37,710 nt of DNA from Marinitenerispora sediminis (GCF_003336425.1 NZ_QEIO01000045.1:1-37710); one strand, 5' to 3'. Numbered from the stretch's first letter, positions 8,765 through 17,740 are shown. Notes: generated from the sequence alone by a model not told the origin. Program-made: numbers and translations.

Positions 8765-9031
8765 TCAGTGTGCCGCCAGGGCGTGTGCGCGCACGGTCCG
8801 TGCGTTGTGCGCCACCACGATCCCGGCGCACTCGTCGCAGCCGAACACCTCGGAGCCGTCAGGCAGCTCGCCCAGCGGCTGACGCGGCCGAGGCCACTTG
8901 GCGTGGCAGATGGCGCAGGCGTCGCCTGTCAGCTGCGCCGGGGTGAGTGACCCCGGGTCGAACACGTAGATGCTGCCGCTCGAGTCCGCATTCGCTGTGC
9001 TTCGCTCGCACATGATGCTCAGACCGCTCAA
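8765..9031 (-). CDS. Small CxxC...CxxC zinc-binding-type protein, function unknown
   Basis: Protein of 88 residues with two cysteine pairs, C39-x2-C42 (CAICHAKW) and C65-x2-C68 (FGCDECAG), spaced as in a zinc ribbon. The N-terminal part contains IYVFDPGSLTPAQLTGDAC. Similar short proteins are, from memory, widespread in Streptomyces and relatives with no known role. The TTG start at 9031 is preceded by AAGGA at a short spacing; the in-frame ATG at 9013 has no such site. Upstream is an unusually AT-rich stretch that should hold the promoter. It is convergent with the aminotransferase. A DNA-, RNA- or protein-binding role is only inferred from the cysteine pattern. Confidence 0.75.
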   Translation of the reverse strand: MSGLSIMCERSTANADSSGSIYVFDPGSLTPAQLTGDACAICHAKWPRPRQPLGELPDGSEVFGCDECAGIVVAHNARTVRAHALAAH

Positions 9032-9794
9032 CGTCCTTGCTCCCCCCGTGGTTTAGGACAGTCTGGCGGGCCAATAGTTACCGGCTCTTTATTGAACCAG
9101 AAACGCTGGAGCACCGGAATAGCCCAGGCCGATTTTCGTAACACAGAGCGTTGCCATACTAACGCTAAGTAGCAACAAGCCGAACATCTCGGCGCACTGT
9201 TTCGCTGCCGGGGCGACATAGTGGACGAAAGCCGTCAGAGGTGTCGGTGGTCGGCCGCCGGTTGCGATGCCTTCATCGCCCGTCCAGCGGGGTCTCCGAG
9301 GATTCGCGTGCCCGAAACCCCAGCCGTTCGCGGCCGACGCGCCGAGCATCCGAGGGTGGCCGTAACCCCCGCCGCGAAGCGGGGTGAACCCGGCACTCGC
9401 CATGCGCCGGACGGCCGGGCGCGTCGCGGGACCGCCGGCGGTGCGGCGCGCCGCGCGTGGAGCGGTAGGCGCACGGTGGGGGGACGCCGCGGGCGCGACC
9501 TCCGTGCCGGTGGCAGCCGGGGGCTCCCCGCCCTCGGGAGTTGGCGGACCGCCCTTCCGGGCGGGCGCCGAGCGGCGGTCGGCCAGGGCGGAGACCTGCT
9601 GGTGGCCCCGGCTCTGGACGTCAGGCATTGCGGAGGTTATCTCCATGGTGGATAAGATCGCTGAAGGCAATTGGCCAATCTGGTTGGCGAGTCGTGTGAG
9701 GCAACGGTGCCCACCGGCCGGTGCTCATGCTGGGCGCCGGCCTGTGCCCGCCCTCCTGTGACCACCCCCCTGTCCGCTGACCGAGGAGCCCGCT
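9032..9794. other. Long intergenic region with promoters, no gene seen
   Basis: About 760 bp between divergent genes. Positions 9060-9180 are comparatively AT-rich and contain AGCGTT/AACGCT as an 8-base-spaced inverted repeat (9147-9152, 9161-9166), probably promoter DNA of the small zinc-type gene. The middle is GC-rich with low-complexity frames. Near the second PucR gene lie a perfect palindrome ATTGGCCAAT (9670-9679) and TTATC/GATAA about 20-35 bp before it, which are candidate operator sites for that gene. Confidence 0.5.
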
Positions 9795-11255
9795 GTGCCG
9801 CCCACTCTCGGCGCTGTACTTCGCACCCCCAGATTCCGGCTGCGGCTGCTCACCGACGGTGCCCGGCTCGACCGGCCCGTGCGGTGGGTCGCCGTCAGCG
9901 AGCTGACCGACCCGACCCCGTACCTGGAGGGCGGCGAGCTCCTCCTGACCACCGGGATCAGGTGGGCCGAGCGGGCGGGCACGGCGCGCGACTACGTCCA
10001 CCGCCTGGTCGAGCGGGGCGTCGCCGGGCTCGGGTTCGGTGTCGGGGTGGCCCACGACAAGGTGCCCGCGGACCTGGTGGAGGCCGCTACCGAGCTCGGC
10101 CTGCCGCTTGTCGAGGTGCCCGCGTCCACCGCGTTCGTGGCCATCGGCAAGGAGGTGTCGCGGCTGCTGGCCAAGGAGGAGTACGAGGGGCTCACCCGCG
10201 CCTTCGTGGCGCAGCGGCAGCTCACCCAGGCCGCACTCCGCGGGTCCGACGCGGTGGTCGACCGCCTCGGGGCCGAACTGGGCGGATGGGTCCTGCTCTT
10301 CGGACCCGGCGGCGCGCTGCGGCACGCCTTCCCGGCTGAGGCCGCGGCTCGCGGGCCGGCACTCGACACGGAGGTGCGGCGGCTGCGCGGCTCCCCGCAC
10401 CGCGCCAGCGTGTCGGTGTCCAGCGGCGGCGAGAACGTGGCCATCCAGCCGCTGGGGGTCGGGGGACGGCTGCGCGGCTTCCTCGCGGTCGGCTCGACGC
10501 ACCGGCTCGGCCCCGACGAGCGGACGCTGGTCAACGCCGCGATCTCACTGCTGTCCCTCGAACTCGAACGCAGCACCCCCGGCAGCGGCGCGGAACTGCG
10601 GGTCGGGCTGCTGACCGCCCTGCTCGACGGCGCCGTGGACGTCGGCAGCCGTGCGGCCCGGGGCCTGCGCGCCGTACTCCCGGCCGAACCCGTCGTCGTG
10701 GCCGTCGCCGCGACCGACCCCGAGGGCAGCGTGGTGGCCGACCCGCAGTTGGAGGGGCATCTGGCCGCGGAGCTGGCCGGCCGGGTGGTGGTCCTCGGCA
10801 GCGTGGCCGACGATCCGGGGGAGACCCTGGCCCGCGTCACCGGCGGGCCGGTCGGCGTCGGCGAGCCCACCGGGTACGCCGACCTGTCCACGAGCCGCAC
10901 CCAGGCCGAACGCGCCCTCGAATCGGCCCAGCGCGGTGCGGCCCGCCTCGTGCGCCACTCCGACCTGCCCGGGGGCTTCCTGGGCCTTGTCGACACCCCG
11001 TCCGGGACCCGCATGGCCGACGACCTCCTGGCCCCGCTCCGCGACCAGCGCGCCGCGAACGACCTGCTCGCGTCGCTGCGGGCCTTCCTCGCGACAGCGG
11101 GCCGCTGGGACGCGGCGGCGGAGTCCCTGGGCATCCACCGCCACACGCTGCGGTACCGGATCACCCGCATCCGGGAGCTGCTCCCGGGAGACCTAGACGA
11201 TCCGGACTACCGCACGGAGCTGTGGCTGGCGCTGCGGGTGCTGGAGAAGTCGTAG
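9795..11255 (+). CDS. PucR family transcriptional regulator (downstream copy)
   Basis: Protein of 486 residues with PucR architecture. The N-terminal domain spans about residues 1-120 (PVRWVAVSELTDPTPYLEGG, ELLLTTGIRW). A middle domain follows, and the C-terminal HTH_30 is at about 415-480 (LRAFLATAGRWDAAAESLGI leading into HRHTLRYRITRIRELL). The GTG start at 9795 has GAGGAG seven bases upstream. It is not a close copy of the PucR protein at 5414-7024: only the domain plan and short motifs agree. It points away from the aminotransferase and small zinc-type gene. PucR proteins usually act on adjacent genes, but downstream there is only non-coding DNA, so its target may be itself or the aminotransferase 1.2 kb away. 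Confidence 0.92.
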   Translation: MPPTLGAVLRTPRFRLRLLTDGARLDRPVRWVAVSELTDPTPYLEGGELLLTTGIRWAERAGTARDYVHRLVERGVAGLGFGVGVAHDKVPADLVEAATELGLPLVEVPASTAFVAIGKEVSRLLAKEEYEGLTRAFVAQRQLTQAALRGSDAVVDRLGAELGGWVLLFGPGGALRHAFPAEAAARGPALDTEVRRLRGSPHRASVSVSSGGENVAIQPLGVGGRLRGFLAVGSTHRLGPDERTLVNAAISLLSLELERSTPGSGAELRVGLLTALLDGAVDVGSRAARGLRAVLPAEPVVVAVAATDPEGSVVADPQLEGHLAAELAGRVVVLGSVADDPGETLARVTGGPVGVGEPTGYADLSTSRTQAERALESAQRGAARLVRHSDLPGGFLGLVDTPSGTRMADDLLAPLRDQRAANDLLASLRAFLATAGRWDAAAESLGIHRHTLRYRITRIRELLPGDLDDPDYRTELWLALRVLEKS

Positions 11256-11292
11256 CGGCGCGGACGCCCGGGCCCGGATTGGCGCCGCACGC

Positions 11293-11321
11293 GGTGCCCG
11301 CCGCGCCGGGCCGCGGGCACC
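11293..11321 (+). terminator. Terminator after the second PucR gene
   Basis: GGTGCCCGC and GCGGGCACC form a perfect 9-bp stem with an 11-nt loop, 38 bp after the stop codon. No U tract. Confidence 0.55.
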
Positions 11322-12223
11322 AGCGGGCGGCGGGGGTGCGGCCTGCGGCCGGTCCGGTGCGCCGGGCCGGGCGCTGTGCGGGTGGTCGGCGTGCGGGCGG
11401 TTCCGGTCCGTCCGGGCCGGTCATGGCGGGTGGGCGCCATCCCGGTGCGGACGCGGTGCCCCGGCTGCCGGGACGCGGTCGCCGTGCCGTGGCGCGGCTG
11501 CGATGATCCGGCCTCATGAGGGCGGGTCCGCTGTCGCGGGACGGGCGGTGCTCGTGGGCGTTCCAGGAGCTCGGGCGCTCCGGCCAGGATGACGGCAGGG
11601 GCCGCACAGCGGCACCGGCCTCCTTCGGGGGGACCACCCCGTCCGGTTGGCCGCCATGGCGGCCAACCGGCGGCTCGGGCGCTGGCCCGGCGGAGCCTCG
11701 CGGCCGCTGACCTGGTCGCCTCCTGTGGGAGCGTCGACGGCGTGACACGGGAGACACGGCGGCTTCGCGGCGCCCGTGGCGGACGTCCCGCGCCGACGCG
11801 CGGAGTACGACGCCGTCCGTCTCGATGTGAGCCGAAACCGTGCGGGCTGGCCGGATCAGCGGGCGGTGGTCGGCCTGCGTCACCAGCCCGGCGATCAGTG
11901 CCGCGGGCGAGCCGAGGCGCTGGGGCTCGCGGCCGGGGCACCGCGGGGAGCAGGTGCCGGGAGCCTGCTCCAGTGGCCGACATCAGCCCCGTTCACCGGC
12001 CGGGCAGGTTCCGCGTGCGTGGGGCGGAGCGTGTGGTCAGACACCCGGCTACGCGGGTTCGGTTCCTCCTCGCGCGCTGGTACCCCACCCGTCTGCGGGC
12101 GACGCCGCCCACCGTGTCGGGACAGCCCCCCGCAGGACGGCCACAGGAGCCGACCCGCGGGGTTGCGGGGCGCTGCCGACACGCGGTCCGATGAACGCCC
12201 CGCTTTCCGCGGCACCGTTCTCG
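11322..12223. other. Intergenic, no gene seen
   Basis: About 900 bp between the second PucR gene and the convergent ABC transporter genes. Frames on both strands are A/G/P/R-rich strings with no motif and no start with a ribosome-binding site. The only structured element is the 28-bp palindrome at 11643-11670. Confidence 0.5.
11643..11670. repeat. Perfect 28-bp palindrome
   Basis: The half-site CCGGTTGGCCGCCA at 11643-11656 is followed immediately by its exact reverse complement to 11670, with no spacer. It contains NcoI-like CCATGG at the centre. It lies far from any gene start (about 390 bp after the PucR stop and 550 bp past the ABC stop), so it is not an ordinary promoter operator. Possible roles are a protein-binding site or a fold-back structure; none can be shown here. 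Confidence 0.8.
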
Positions 12224-14050
12224 CTACTCCCCGTGCCACGTGCGCCACAGCGCCGCGTACGTGCCGCCCTCGGCCAGCAGGTCGTCGTGCGTCCCCAGTT
12301 CCGTGACGCGCCCGTCCTCCACCACCGCGATGCGGTCGGCGTCGCAGGCCGTCTGCAGCCGGTGCGCGATCGCGATGACCGTGCGGTCGGCGAGGACCGC
12401 CGACAGCGACCGCTCCAGGTCGCGGGCCGCGCGGGGGTCGAGGAGGGAGGTCGCCTCGTCGAGGATGAGGACGCGCGGGTCGGCGAGGACCAGGCGGGCG
12501 AGGGCCAGCTGCTGGGACCGGGCCGGGTCGAGGGTGCGGCCGCCGGAGCCGACCTCGGTGTCGAGGCCGTCGGGGAGCTCCCGCACCCAGCCGTCCGCGC
12601 CGACCGCGGTGAGGGCGGCCAGGATCGCCTCCGGGGTGGCGGCGCCCTCGCGGACCATCGCGACGTTGTCGCCCACCGTGCCTTTGAAGACGTGCGCCTC
12701 CTGGGTGACGAGCGCGACTCTGCTGCGCTGCTCCTCGGGGGACAGGCCGGTGAGCGGACGGCCGCCGACCAGGATGGAGCCGGTGCGCGGCGGGTGCACC
12801 CCGGCGATGAGCCGGCCGAGTGTGGACTTGCCGGCGCCGCTCGGGCCGACGATGGCGAGGCGTTCACCGCTCCGCAGTTCGAGGTCGACGTCGCGCACGA
12901 CGTCCTCCTCCGGCCGGTACCCGAAGCTCACTCCGCGCAGCACCACGCTCCCGTCGGCGCTCGTCCGGCCGCCCGCCCGGGCCGGGTCCGCCGGGGCCGC
13001 GGCGGGTGCGGCGGCCGCAGGTTCTCCGGCCCGCGGGCCGGATCCGGCCGTCTCCTCGGCCAGCCGCACGCCGAGCAGCCGGCGCAGCGCCGCGTAGCTC
13101 TGCATGGTGGGATCGACCTGCTCGAACAGCTGCTGGACCGGTCCGACGAGCTGCTGGACGTACAGCGTCGCCGCGGTCACCTCGCCCAGCGAGGCGTGCC
13201 CGTTCATGAGCAGCCAGCCGCCCGTGAGCAGGGTTGCCGCGATGGGCAGGATGTGGCTGATCTCCACGGTCGGGAACCACACGGTGCGCAGCCACAGCAG
13301 GTAGCGCTCCGTGGCGTAGGACCTGGCGATGTCGGCGTCGGTCCGCTGATCGCGCTGCCGTTCCCGGCGCAGCGCCTCGACGGTGTGCGCGCCCTCGACC
13401 GTGTCGCTGAGACCCTGCAGCATGGTGCTGTAGCTGGCGAGGTCGGCGACGTAGCCCTGCGGCGCGCGGCGCAGGTACCAGCGGGTGCCCGCCCACAGGA
13501 GCGGCAGCGCGGTGAGCGCCGGCAGCACCAGGAGCGGGTTGACCAGCGCGATGCCGACGGCGGTGAGCAGGAAGGTCACGAGGGAGATCGCGATCTCCGG
13601 CAGCCCCTCCCGCACCGTCGAGGACAGGTGGTCGATGTCCCGGCCCGTGCGCGCGACGAGATCGCCGGTGCCGGCGCGCTCGACGGTGGCCAGGCGCAGC
13701 CGCAGCACCCGGTCGATGAAGTCCTCGCGCAGCTCGGCCAGCACCCGCTCGCCGAGCCGGATCGACGCGGTCACCGACAGGTAGCTCAGCAGGGCGTGCA
13801 GCAGTAGGCACCCGGCGATGCCCGCCGTGGCGAGATCGATCCGACCGGTGCTGCCGGTGCCGCCGACCACGTCGTCCACGACCGTCCCGAGCAGCCACGG
13901 GGCGGCCAGACCGGCGGTCGAGGCGGCACCGTGCAGCACCAGGACCCCCAGCGCCGGCCGGCGGTGGCGGGCCAGTGTGGCGCGGGCGAACGCCCGGACC
14001 TCGCGCCCGTCGGCGACGGGAAGTCCGCGCGTGGGCGTCTCGACGGTCAT
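12224..14050 (-). CDS. ABC exporter half-transporter, subunit with the catalytic Walker motifs
   Basis: Type IV ABC exporter half of 608 residues: an N-terminal six-helix membrane domain (about residues 30-320) and a C-terminal nucleotide-binding domain. Walker A GPSGAGKST is intact (K408), Walker B VLILDEATS and the switch histidine in IAHR are intact. The signature motif is degenerate: LDPARSQQ (507-514) in place of LSGGQ. This is complementary to the upstream partner, so the pair should make one working and one dead ATP site, as in TM287/288 or TmrAB. ATG 14050 has GAGGAG upstream; a GTG directly before it is too close to that site. Substrate unknown; such pairs export lipids, peptides or drugs. 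It is second in a two-gene operon. Confidence 0.93.
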   Translation of the reverse strand: MTVETPTRGLPVADGREVRAFARATLARHRRPALGVLVLHGAASTAGLAAPWLLGTVVDDVVGGTGSTGRIDLATAGIAGCLLLHALLSYLSVTASIRLGERVLAELREDFIDRVLRLRLATVERAGTGDLVARTGRDIDHLSSTVREGLPEIAISLVTFLLTAVGIALVNPLLVLPALTALPLLWAGTRWYLRRAPQGYVADLASYSTMLQGLSDTVEGAHTVEALRRERQRDQRTDADIARSYATERYLLWLRTVWFPTVEISHILPIAATLLTGGWLLMNGHASLGEVTAATLYVQQLVGPVQQLFEQVDPTMQSYAALRRLLGVRLAEETAGSGPRAGEPAAAAPAAAPADPARAGGRTSADGSVVLRGVSFGYRPEEDVVRDVDLELRSGERLAIVGPSGAGKSTLGRLIAGVHPPRTGSILVGGRPLTGLSPEEQRSRVALVTQEAHVFKGTVGDNVAMVREGAATPEAILAALTAVGADGWVRELPDGLDTEVGSGGRTLDPARSQQLALARLVLADPRVLILDEATSLLDPRAARDLERSLSAVLADRTVIAIAHRLQTACDADRIAVVEDGRVTELGTHDDLLAEGGTYAALWRTWHGE

Positions 14051-14163
14051 CACAACTCCTCGCGTGCGATCCCCCGGCCCCCACCGGGCGGGGTGCGGCG
14101 GTCCTCGATCGGGGCCGGGGCGGGCAGGTGCGCTCGTGGAGTGCGCCGGGGCGGGGGCCGTTC

Positions 14164-14215
14164 CGGCTCCGGGAGGCCTGGGCGGACCGAACGGCCGCCC
14201 GGAGGCCCGGAGCCG
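14164..14215 (-). promoter_or_regulatory. Hairpin between the two ABC exporter genes
   Basis: The 199-bp spacer holds CGGCTCCGGG (14164-14173) paired with CCCGGAGCCG (14206-14215), with an inner GGGCGG/CCGCCC stem. Such a stable structure between cotranscribed genes may cause partial termination or protect the mRNA end, changing the subunit ratio. There is no direct evidence for either. Confidence 0.5.
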
Positions 14216-14249
14216 CCCGCCCGCTCGCGCCGGCCGGCCCGGAGAGCGC

Positions 14250-16007
14250 TCATGCGCCGTCCCCGCGCCGGACCGTGCGGGCGTAGCCGGGATCGTCGCG
14301 CAGCAGCTCCCGGTGGCCTCCCTCGGCCATCAGGCGGCCGTCGGCGACGTGGCAGACCCGGTCGGCGCGGTCCAGCAGCAGCGGGCTCGTGGTCACCAGC
14401 ACGGTGGTGCGCCCGGACCGGTACTTGGCGAGTCGTTCGCCGATGGCCGCCTCGGTGTGGGCGTCCACGGCGGAGGTCGGTTCCACCAGGATCAGCACCT
14501 CGGGCTCCACCAGCAGCGCCCGCGCGAGCTTGAGCCGCTGCTGCTGCCCGCCGGAGAACTCCCGGCCGCGGTCGGTGACCAGGCCGTCGAGCCCGCCCGG
14601 CAGCGCGGCCACGATGTCGGTGGCGCTCGCGGCGTGCAGCGCCGCCGCCAGCCGCTCGTCGGAGGCACCGTCCGGGGCGAGTTCGCTCCGCAGCGGTCCG
14701 GGGAACAGCCAGGCGTCATTGTCGCTCACCAGGATCCGGCCGCGCACCTCCGCCAGCGCCATGTCGGGCAGGGCGACCACGTCCGCGGTGTCCGCCCGGG
14801 CGGGCTCGGGCGCCGCGGAGGGCACCGCGCCGAACAGCACCGGCGGGTCGCTGTCGCGCAGCCGGGCGAGGCGCTCGGCGAGGGCGGTGCCGTCGGCCGG
14901 CCGGGCGCACGCGACCGCCGTGAGCGCGCCCGGCCGCACTGTCACGCCGCTCACCGGGTCGTACAGCGCGCCGCCCGGTGCGGGGCCGGGGACCGGAGCG
15001 GCGGGGTCGGTGACATCGCGCCGAAGGGAGAGCACGCGCACGATCCGGGTCGCGGCGACGTGCCCGGCGACCGCCACCCCGAGGACGGCGGTCAGCGACT
15101 GCACCGGCACGACGAGGTAGGCGGCGTACCCGTAGAAGGCCACCAGCTGGCCGGTCGTGATCTCGCCGGCGAGCGCCGCACGGGCGCCGAACCACACCAC
15201 GGCCGCGACCAGCAGGCCCGGCAGCAGGACCTCGGCGGCGCGCAGCAGCGCGTCGAACCGGCCGACGCGGACCCCGGCCCGGCGGGTCTCCTGCGAGGCG
15301 GCCCGGTAGCGCCGGGCGAACATCCGCTCGCCGCCGATTCCGCGCAGGACCCGCAGCCCCGCCACGATGTCCCCCGCCTGGTCGGCGAGTTCGGCCAGGC
15401 GCTCGCGGTGCGTGGTGGTGCGGCGGTGGTACGGGCGGATCAGCGGCCCCAGGGCCAGGACGATGGCCGGTACGCCGATGACCACCAGCAGCCCCAGTGT
15501 GAGGGAGGACGAGAGCAGGTAGACGCTGATCCCGGCCACGGTCACGAGCGAGCCGACCAGCATTCCGGTGTACTCGGTGAGCTCGCCCAGCTCCTCGATG
15601 TCGGAGGACCCGACCGACACGACCTCGCCAGAGGAGACCCGGCGCCGCAGGGTGACCCCGAGCCGGCCGGCCCGCCGGGCGACGACCTGCATCGTGCGGT
15701 ACGCGGCGTGGAACCAGTTGTAGACGTCGGCGCGGTGCGCGGCCGCGGCCAGTACCGCCTGCACCGTACCGGTGCCGAGCAGCACCGCCACCCACATGAG
15801 CAGCGCCCGCGGGTCGCGCTCCGTCAGCCCGGCGTCGATGACGCGCCCGATGATGGCGGGCGGCAGCGCCTGCACTCCCATGAACAGGGTGCTCATGGCG
15901 CTGGCCAGGACGAGCGACGGCCACTGCCGGCGCGCCGTCCAGGCCACGTAGCGCCACGGCGAGCGGTGGTCCGGCATGCCGGGCTCGGGGGCTGGGATGG
16001 GATACAT
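14250..16007 (-). CDS. ABC exporter half-transporter, subunit with degenerate ATP site
   Basis: Half-transporter of 585 residues with an N-terminal exporter membrane domain (about 25-310) and a C-terminal nucleotide-binding domain. The P-loop is lost: in the position of GxxGxGKST the sequence reads ACARPADGT, with D372 where the lysine should be. Walker B is LILVEPTS, with V508 in place of Asp while E509 remains, and the switch histidine is T540. The signature FSGGQQQR is intact (S485-Q488). This subunit therefore supplies its signature to the partner's Walker motifs. Start ATG 16007 has no clear ribosome-binding site; TAGTGT (16017-16022, minus strand) nine bases before it may be the -10 box of a leaderless promoter. 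First gene of the pair. Confidence 0.92.
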   Translation of the reverse strand: MYPIPAPEPGMPDHRSPWRYVAWTARRQWPSLVLASAMSTLFMGVQALPPAIIGRVIDAGLTERDPRALLMWVAVLLGTGTVQAVLAAAAHRADVYNWFHAAYRTMQVVARRAGRLGVTLRRRVSSGEVVSVGSSDIEELGELTEYTGMLVGSLVTVAGISVYLLSSSLTLGLLVVIGVPAIVLALGPLIRPYHRRTTTHRERLAELADQAGDIVAGLRVLRGIGGERMFARRYRAASQETRRAGVRVGRFDALLRAAEVLLPGLLVAAVVWFGARAALAGEITTGQLVAFYGYAAYLVVPVQSLTAVLGVAVAGHVAATRIVRVLSLRRDVTDPAAPVPGPAPGGALYDPVSGVTVRPGALTAVACARPADGTALAERLARLRDSDPPVLFGAVPSAAPEPARADTADVVALPDMALAEVRGRILVSDNDAWLFPGPLRSELAPDGASDERLAAALHAASATDIVAALPGGLDGLVTDRGREFSGGQQQRLKLARALLVEPEVLILVEPTSAVDAHTEAAIGERLAKYRSGRTTVLVTTSPLLLDRADRVCHVADGRLMAEGGHRELLRDDPGYARTVRRGDGA

Positions 16008-16967
16008 AGCCCAGTGACACTAGCTCGAATGTGTGTATCACAGCCACTTGTTTTCCCAGGTGGGCCGGATCGGGCGGGGGATCGGGCAGGACGGGGGCCG
16101 GCAATACGCCCGAAAAGCGATCTTCGCGACGGCGAATTCCCTCGCCCCAATTCCCTCATGTGTACTTTTGTCACCTTTTTCACCCAGGTATTACCGCGAC
16201 GTCGATGGTGGGGCGGATGGCGGCCGGTTTCCGGATGGGAAAAGGGTGGGCTTCGTGAAGTCGCCGGAGTTTATGCCGCTCTCCGGTGCGTGCCGGCGGG
16301 CGTCCGAGGAGCCGCGGCCCCCGGTCTCGGGCGCGCGCGTCCGGATCCCCCCGGCGCGGCGGCGATCGGCGTCGGGTGGCTGGCCGCCCGGTCGGGGAGG
16401 GGGAACCCGGTCGTCGCCGAGGACGGCGGTTTGGCGGTGCGGCGGGAAGCGTCGCGGGGCGAGTGCGCCCTCCCGGCTGACCGCCGGCCCTGCTGGGCGG
16501 GCGACGTGGGCGTTGGCTGATCGGCGGCGGTGCGGCGCGTGAGCAGGCGGCCGACCGGATCCAGGCGCGAGCCGCCGCCCGAAGAGCGTGGTCCGGGCCC
16601 TGGACCGGCCCGGACCGGAGAGCGGGCGCCGGCGGCCCGGCGCTGGCGGCGACCGGTGCGCCCGACCGCGGCGGCGGGGCCCCGACATTCGGCCTGAATT
16701 CGCGGGACTTTCGACCCGTTCCCTTCTGGTGCGGGTGCGGTGGCCCCCTGGGGGAAGGCGGCCTGTTCTCGGATTATGGACAGAGAATTCCCCGGGCTCG
16801 CGATGCTCCTTCGTGGATGATCACTTGTCCAAAATGTGAATTCCGCCAGAAATGCTGCATCGAGGGCCGATCGCGAATACGCTCGCTAGTTGACCCGGAG
16901 TATCGGCAATTCACGGTGGACCGGCTCGGTGGCCGGACCCCGCCGTCCGAACCCGTGAAGGAACGCA
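16008..16967. other. Long divergent intergenic region, no gene seen
   Basis: About 960 bp between the ABC operon and the Roadblock genes, which diverge from here. Two stretches, 16020-16200 and 16730-16920, are markedly less GC-rich and should hold the promoters. The first contains a direct repeat AATTCCCTC (16135-16143, 16149-16157). The frame from 16817 reads MITCPKCEFRQKCC, which looks zinc-ribbon-like, but it has no ribosome-binding site and runs on through both following genes, so it is not called. The middle is GC-rich and featureless. Confidence 0.5.
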
Positions 16968-17630
16968 GTGCTCGCGATCGACGACCACATGAAGGAGCTA
17001 CTGGCGATCCCGGGTGCGCGCAGCGTGTCCCTCGTGGACCACACCAACGACCGCGTCATGGCCCGGCGCGGCCACGACCCCGCGGCGGTGCCGGGCGAGG
17101 CCGCGGGCACGGCGGCCGTCATCCGCGTGATCCTCGAAACCGAGCCGTTCGCCCACCGCGGTCGCGAGGCCGACCTGGAGGACGTCGTGCTCACCACCCG
17201 CTCCGGCTACGTCCTGGTCGCGGTCGTCCGCGGGAGTCCGGGGCCGAGGACCCGCTGCCACATCCAACTGCGGCTCGACCGGACCACCGGCAACCTCGCG
17301 CTCGCCCGGCGGGCGATCAGGCGGCTCGCCCGGCGGCTCGCCGCGGAGTCCACCGCCGAGCTCCTCGCGCTCGGACGCGCCCCCTCGGTCCCCATGCAGC
17401 GCCGCCGCGGCCACGGGCCGGACACGGGCGGCGCGCCGAGCACCCGCACCACCGCCGGGCTGCCGGTGCGGCAGCGCGACCCGGACCGCCCCGCGCGGGG
17501 GGCGGACGGCGTCAGGTGGACGCCGCCGGACCGCGCCACGCTGGAGCGCGTGCTGGGCGCCCTCCGGGGGCTGTACGCCTCTTCGCCGCGGGCCGGCGTC
17601 TCCGTCCTGCAGGCGGGGGTCGGGTCCTGA
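16968..17630 (+). CDS. Roadblock/LC7-type protein with a C-terminal extension
   Basis: Protein of 220 residues. Residues 1-125 parallel the whole of the next gene product at matching positions: SVSLVDHTNDRVMA versus ASLVDYGSGMALG, DLEDVVLTTRSGYVL versus SIEDILITLANQYHL, and LRLDRTTGNLALARRAIRRL versus LALDRHRSNLALARHRLRGI. The pair are thus divergent tandem paralogues. The fold pattern is that of Roadblock/LC7 (MglB-like) dimers, which regulate small Ras-like GTPases. Residues 130-220 form a P/R-rich linker and a short helix (RATLERVLGALRGLYAS). GTG 16968 has AAGGA upstream. No GTPase, DUF742 or sensor kinase gene (the actinomycete conservon set) is in view. The partner is unknown. Confidence 0.75.
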   Translation: MLAIDDHMKELLAIPGARSVSLVDHTNDRVMARRGHDPAAVPGEAAGTAAVIRVILETEPFAHRGREADLEDVVLTTRSGYVLVAVVRGSPGPRTRCHIQLRLDRTTGNLALARRAIRRLARRLAAESTAELLALGRAPSVPMQRRRGHGPDTGGAPSTRTTAGLPVRQRDPDRPARGADGVRWTPPDRATLERVLGALRGLYASSPRAGVSVLQAGVGS

Positions 17631-17740
17631 TGGCTCGATCCTCCCGAGGCCGCGGCGGCGGGCTGCTCCGGGCATGGTGGCGCGCGTGGCGCGCGCCCGA
17701 TGACCTTCCCGCACCACCACAGATGAATGGAGGGTTGGCA

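Noticed and set aside
9089-9670. Minus-strand 193-codon frame in the region before the second PucR gene
   Set aside because: It is low-complexity, lacks a ribosome-binding site, and crosses the AT-rich promoter region of the small zinc-type gene.
13818-16520. Plus-strand open frame of about 900 codons opposite the ABC exporter genes
   Set aside because: It is antisense to two genes with intact transporter motifs and has no recognisable domain.
17630-17740. In-frame 37-codon N-terminal extension of the second Roadblock protein
   Set aside because: Codon use near its end is unlike the gene, and a better ribosome-binding site sits before 17741.
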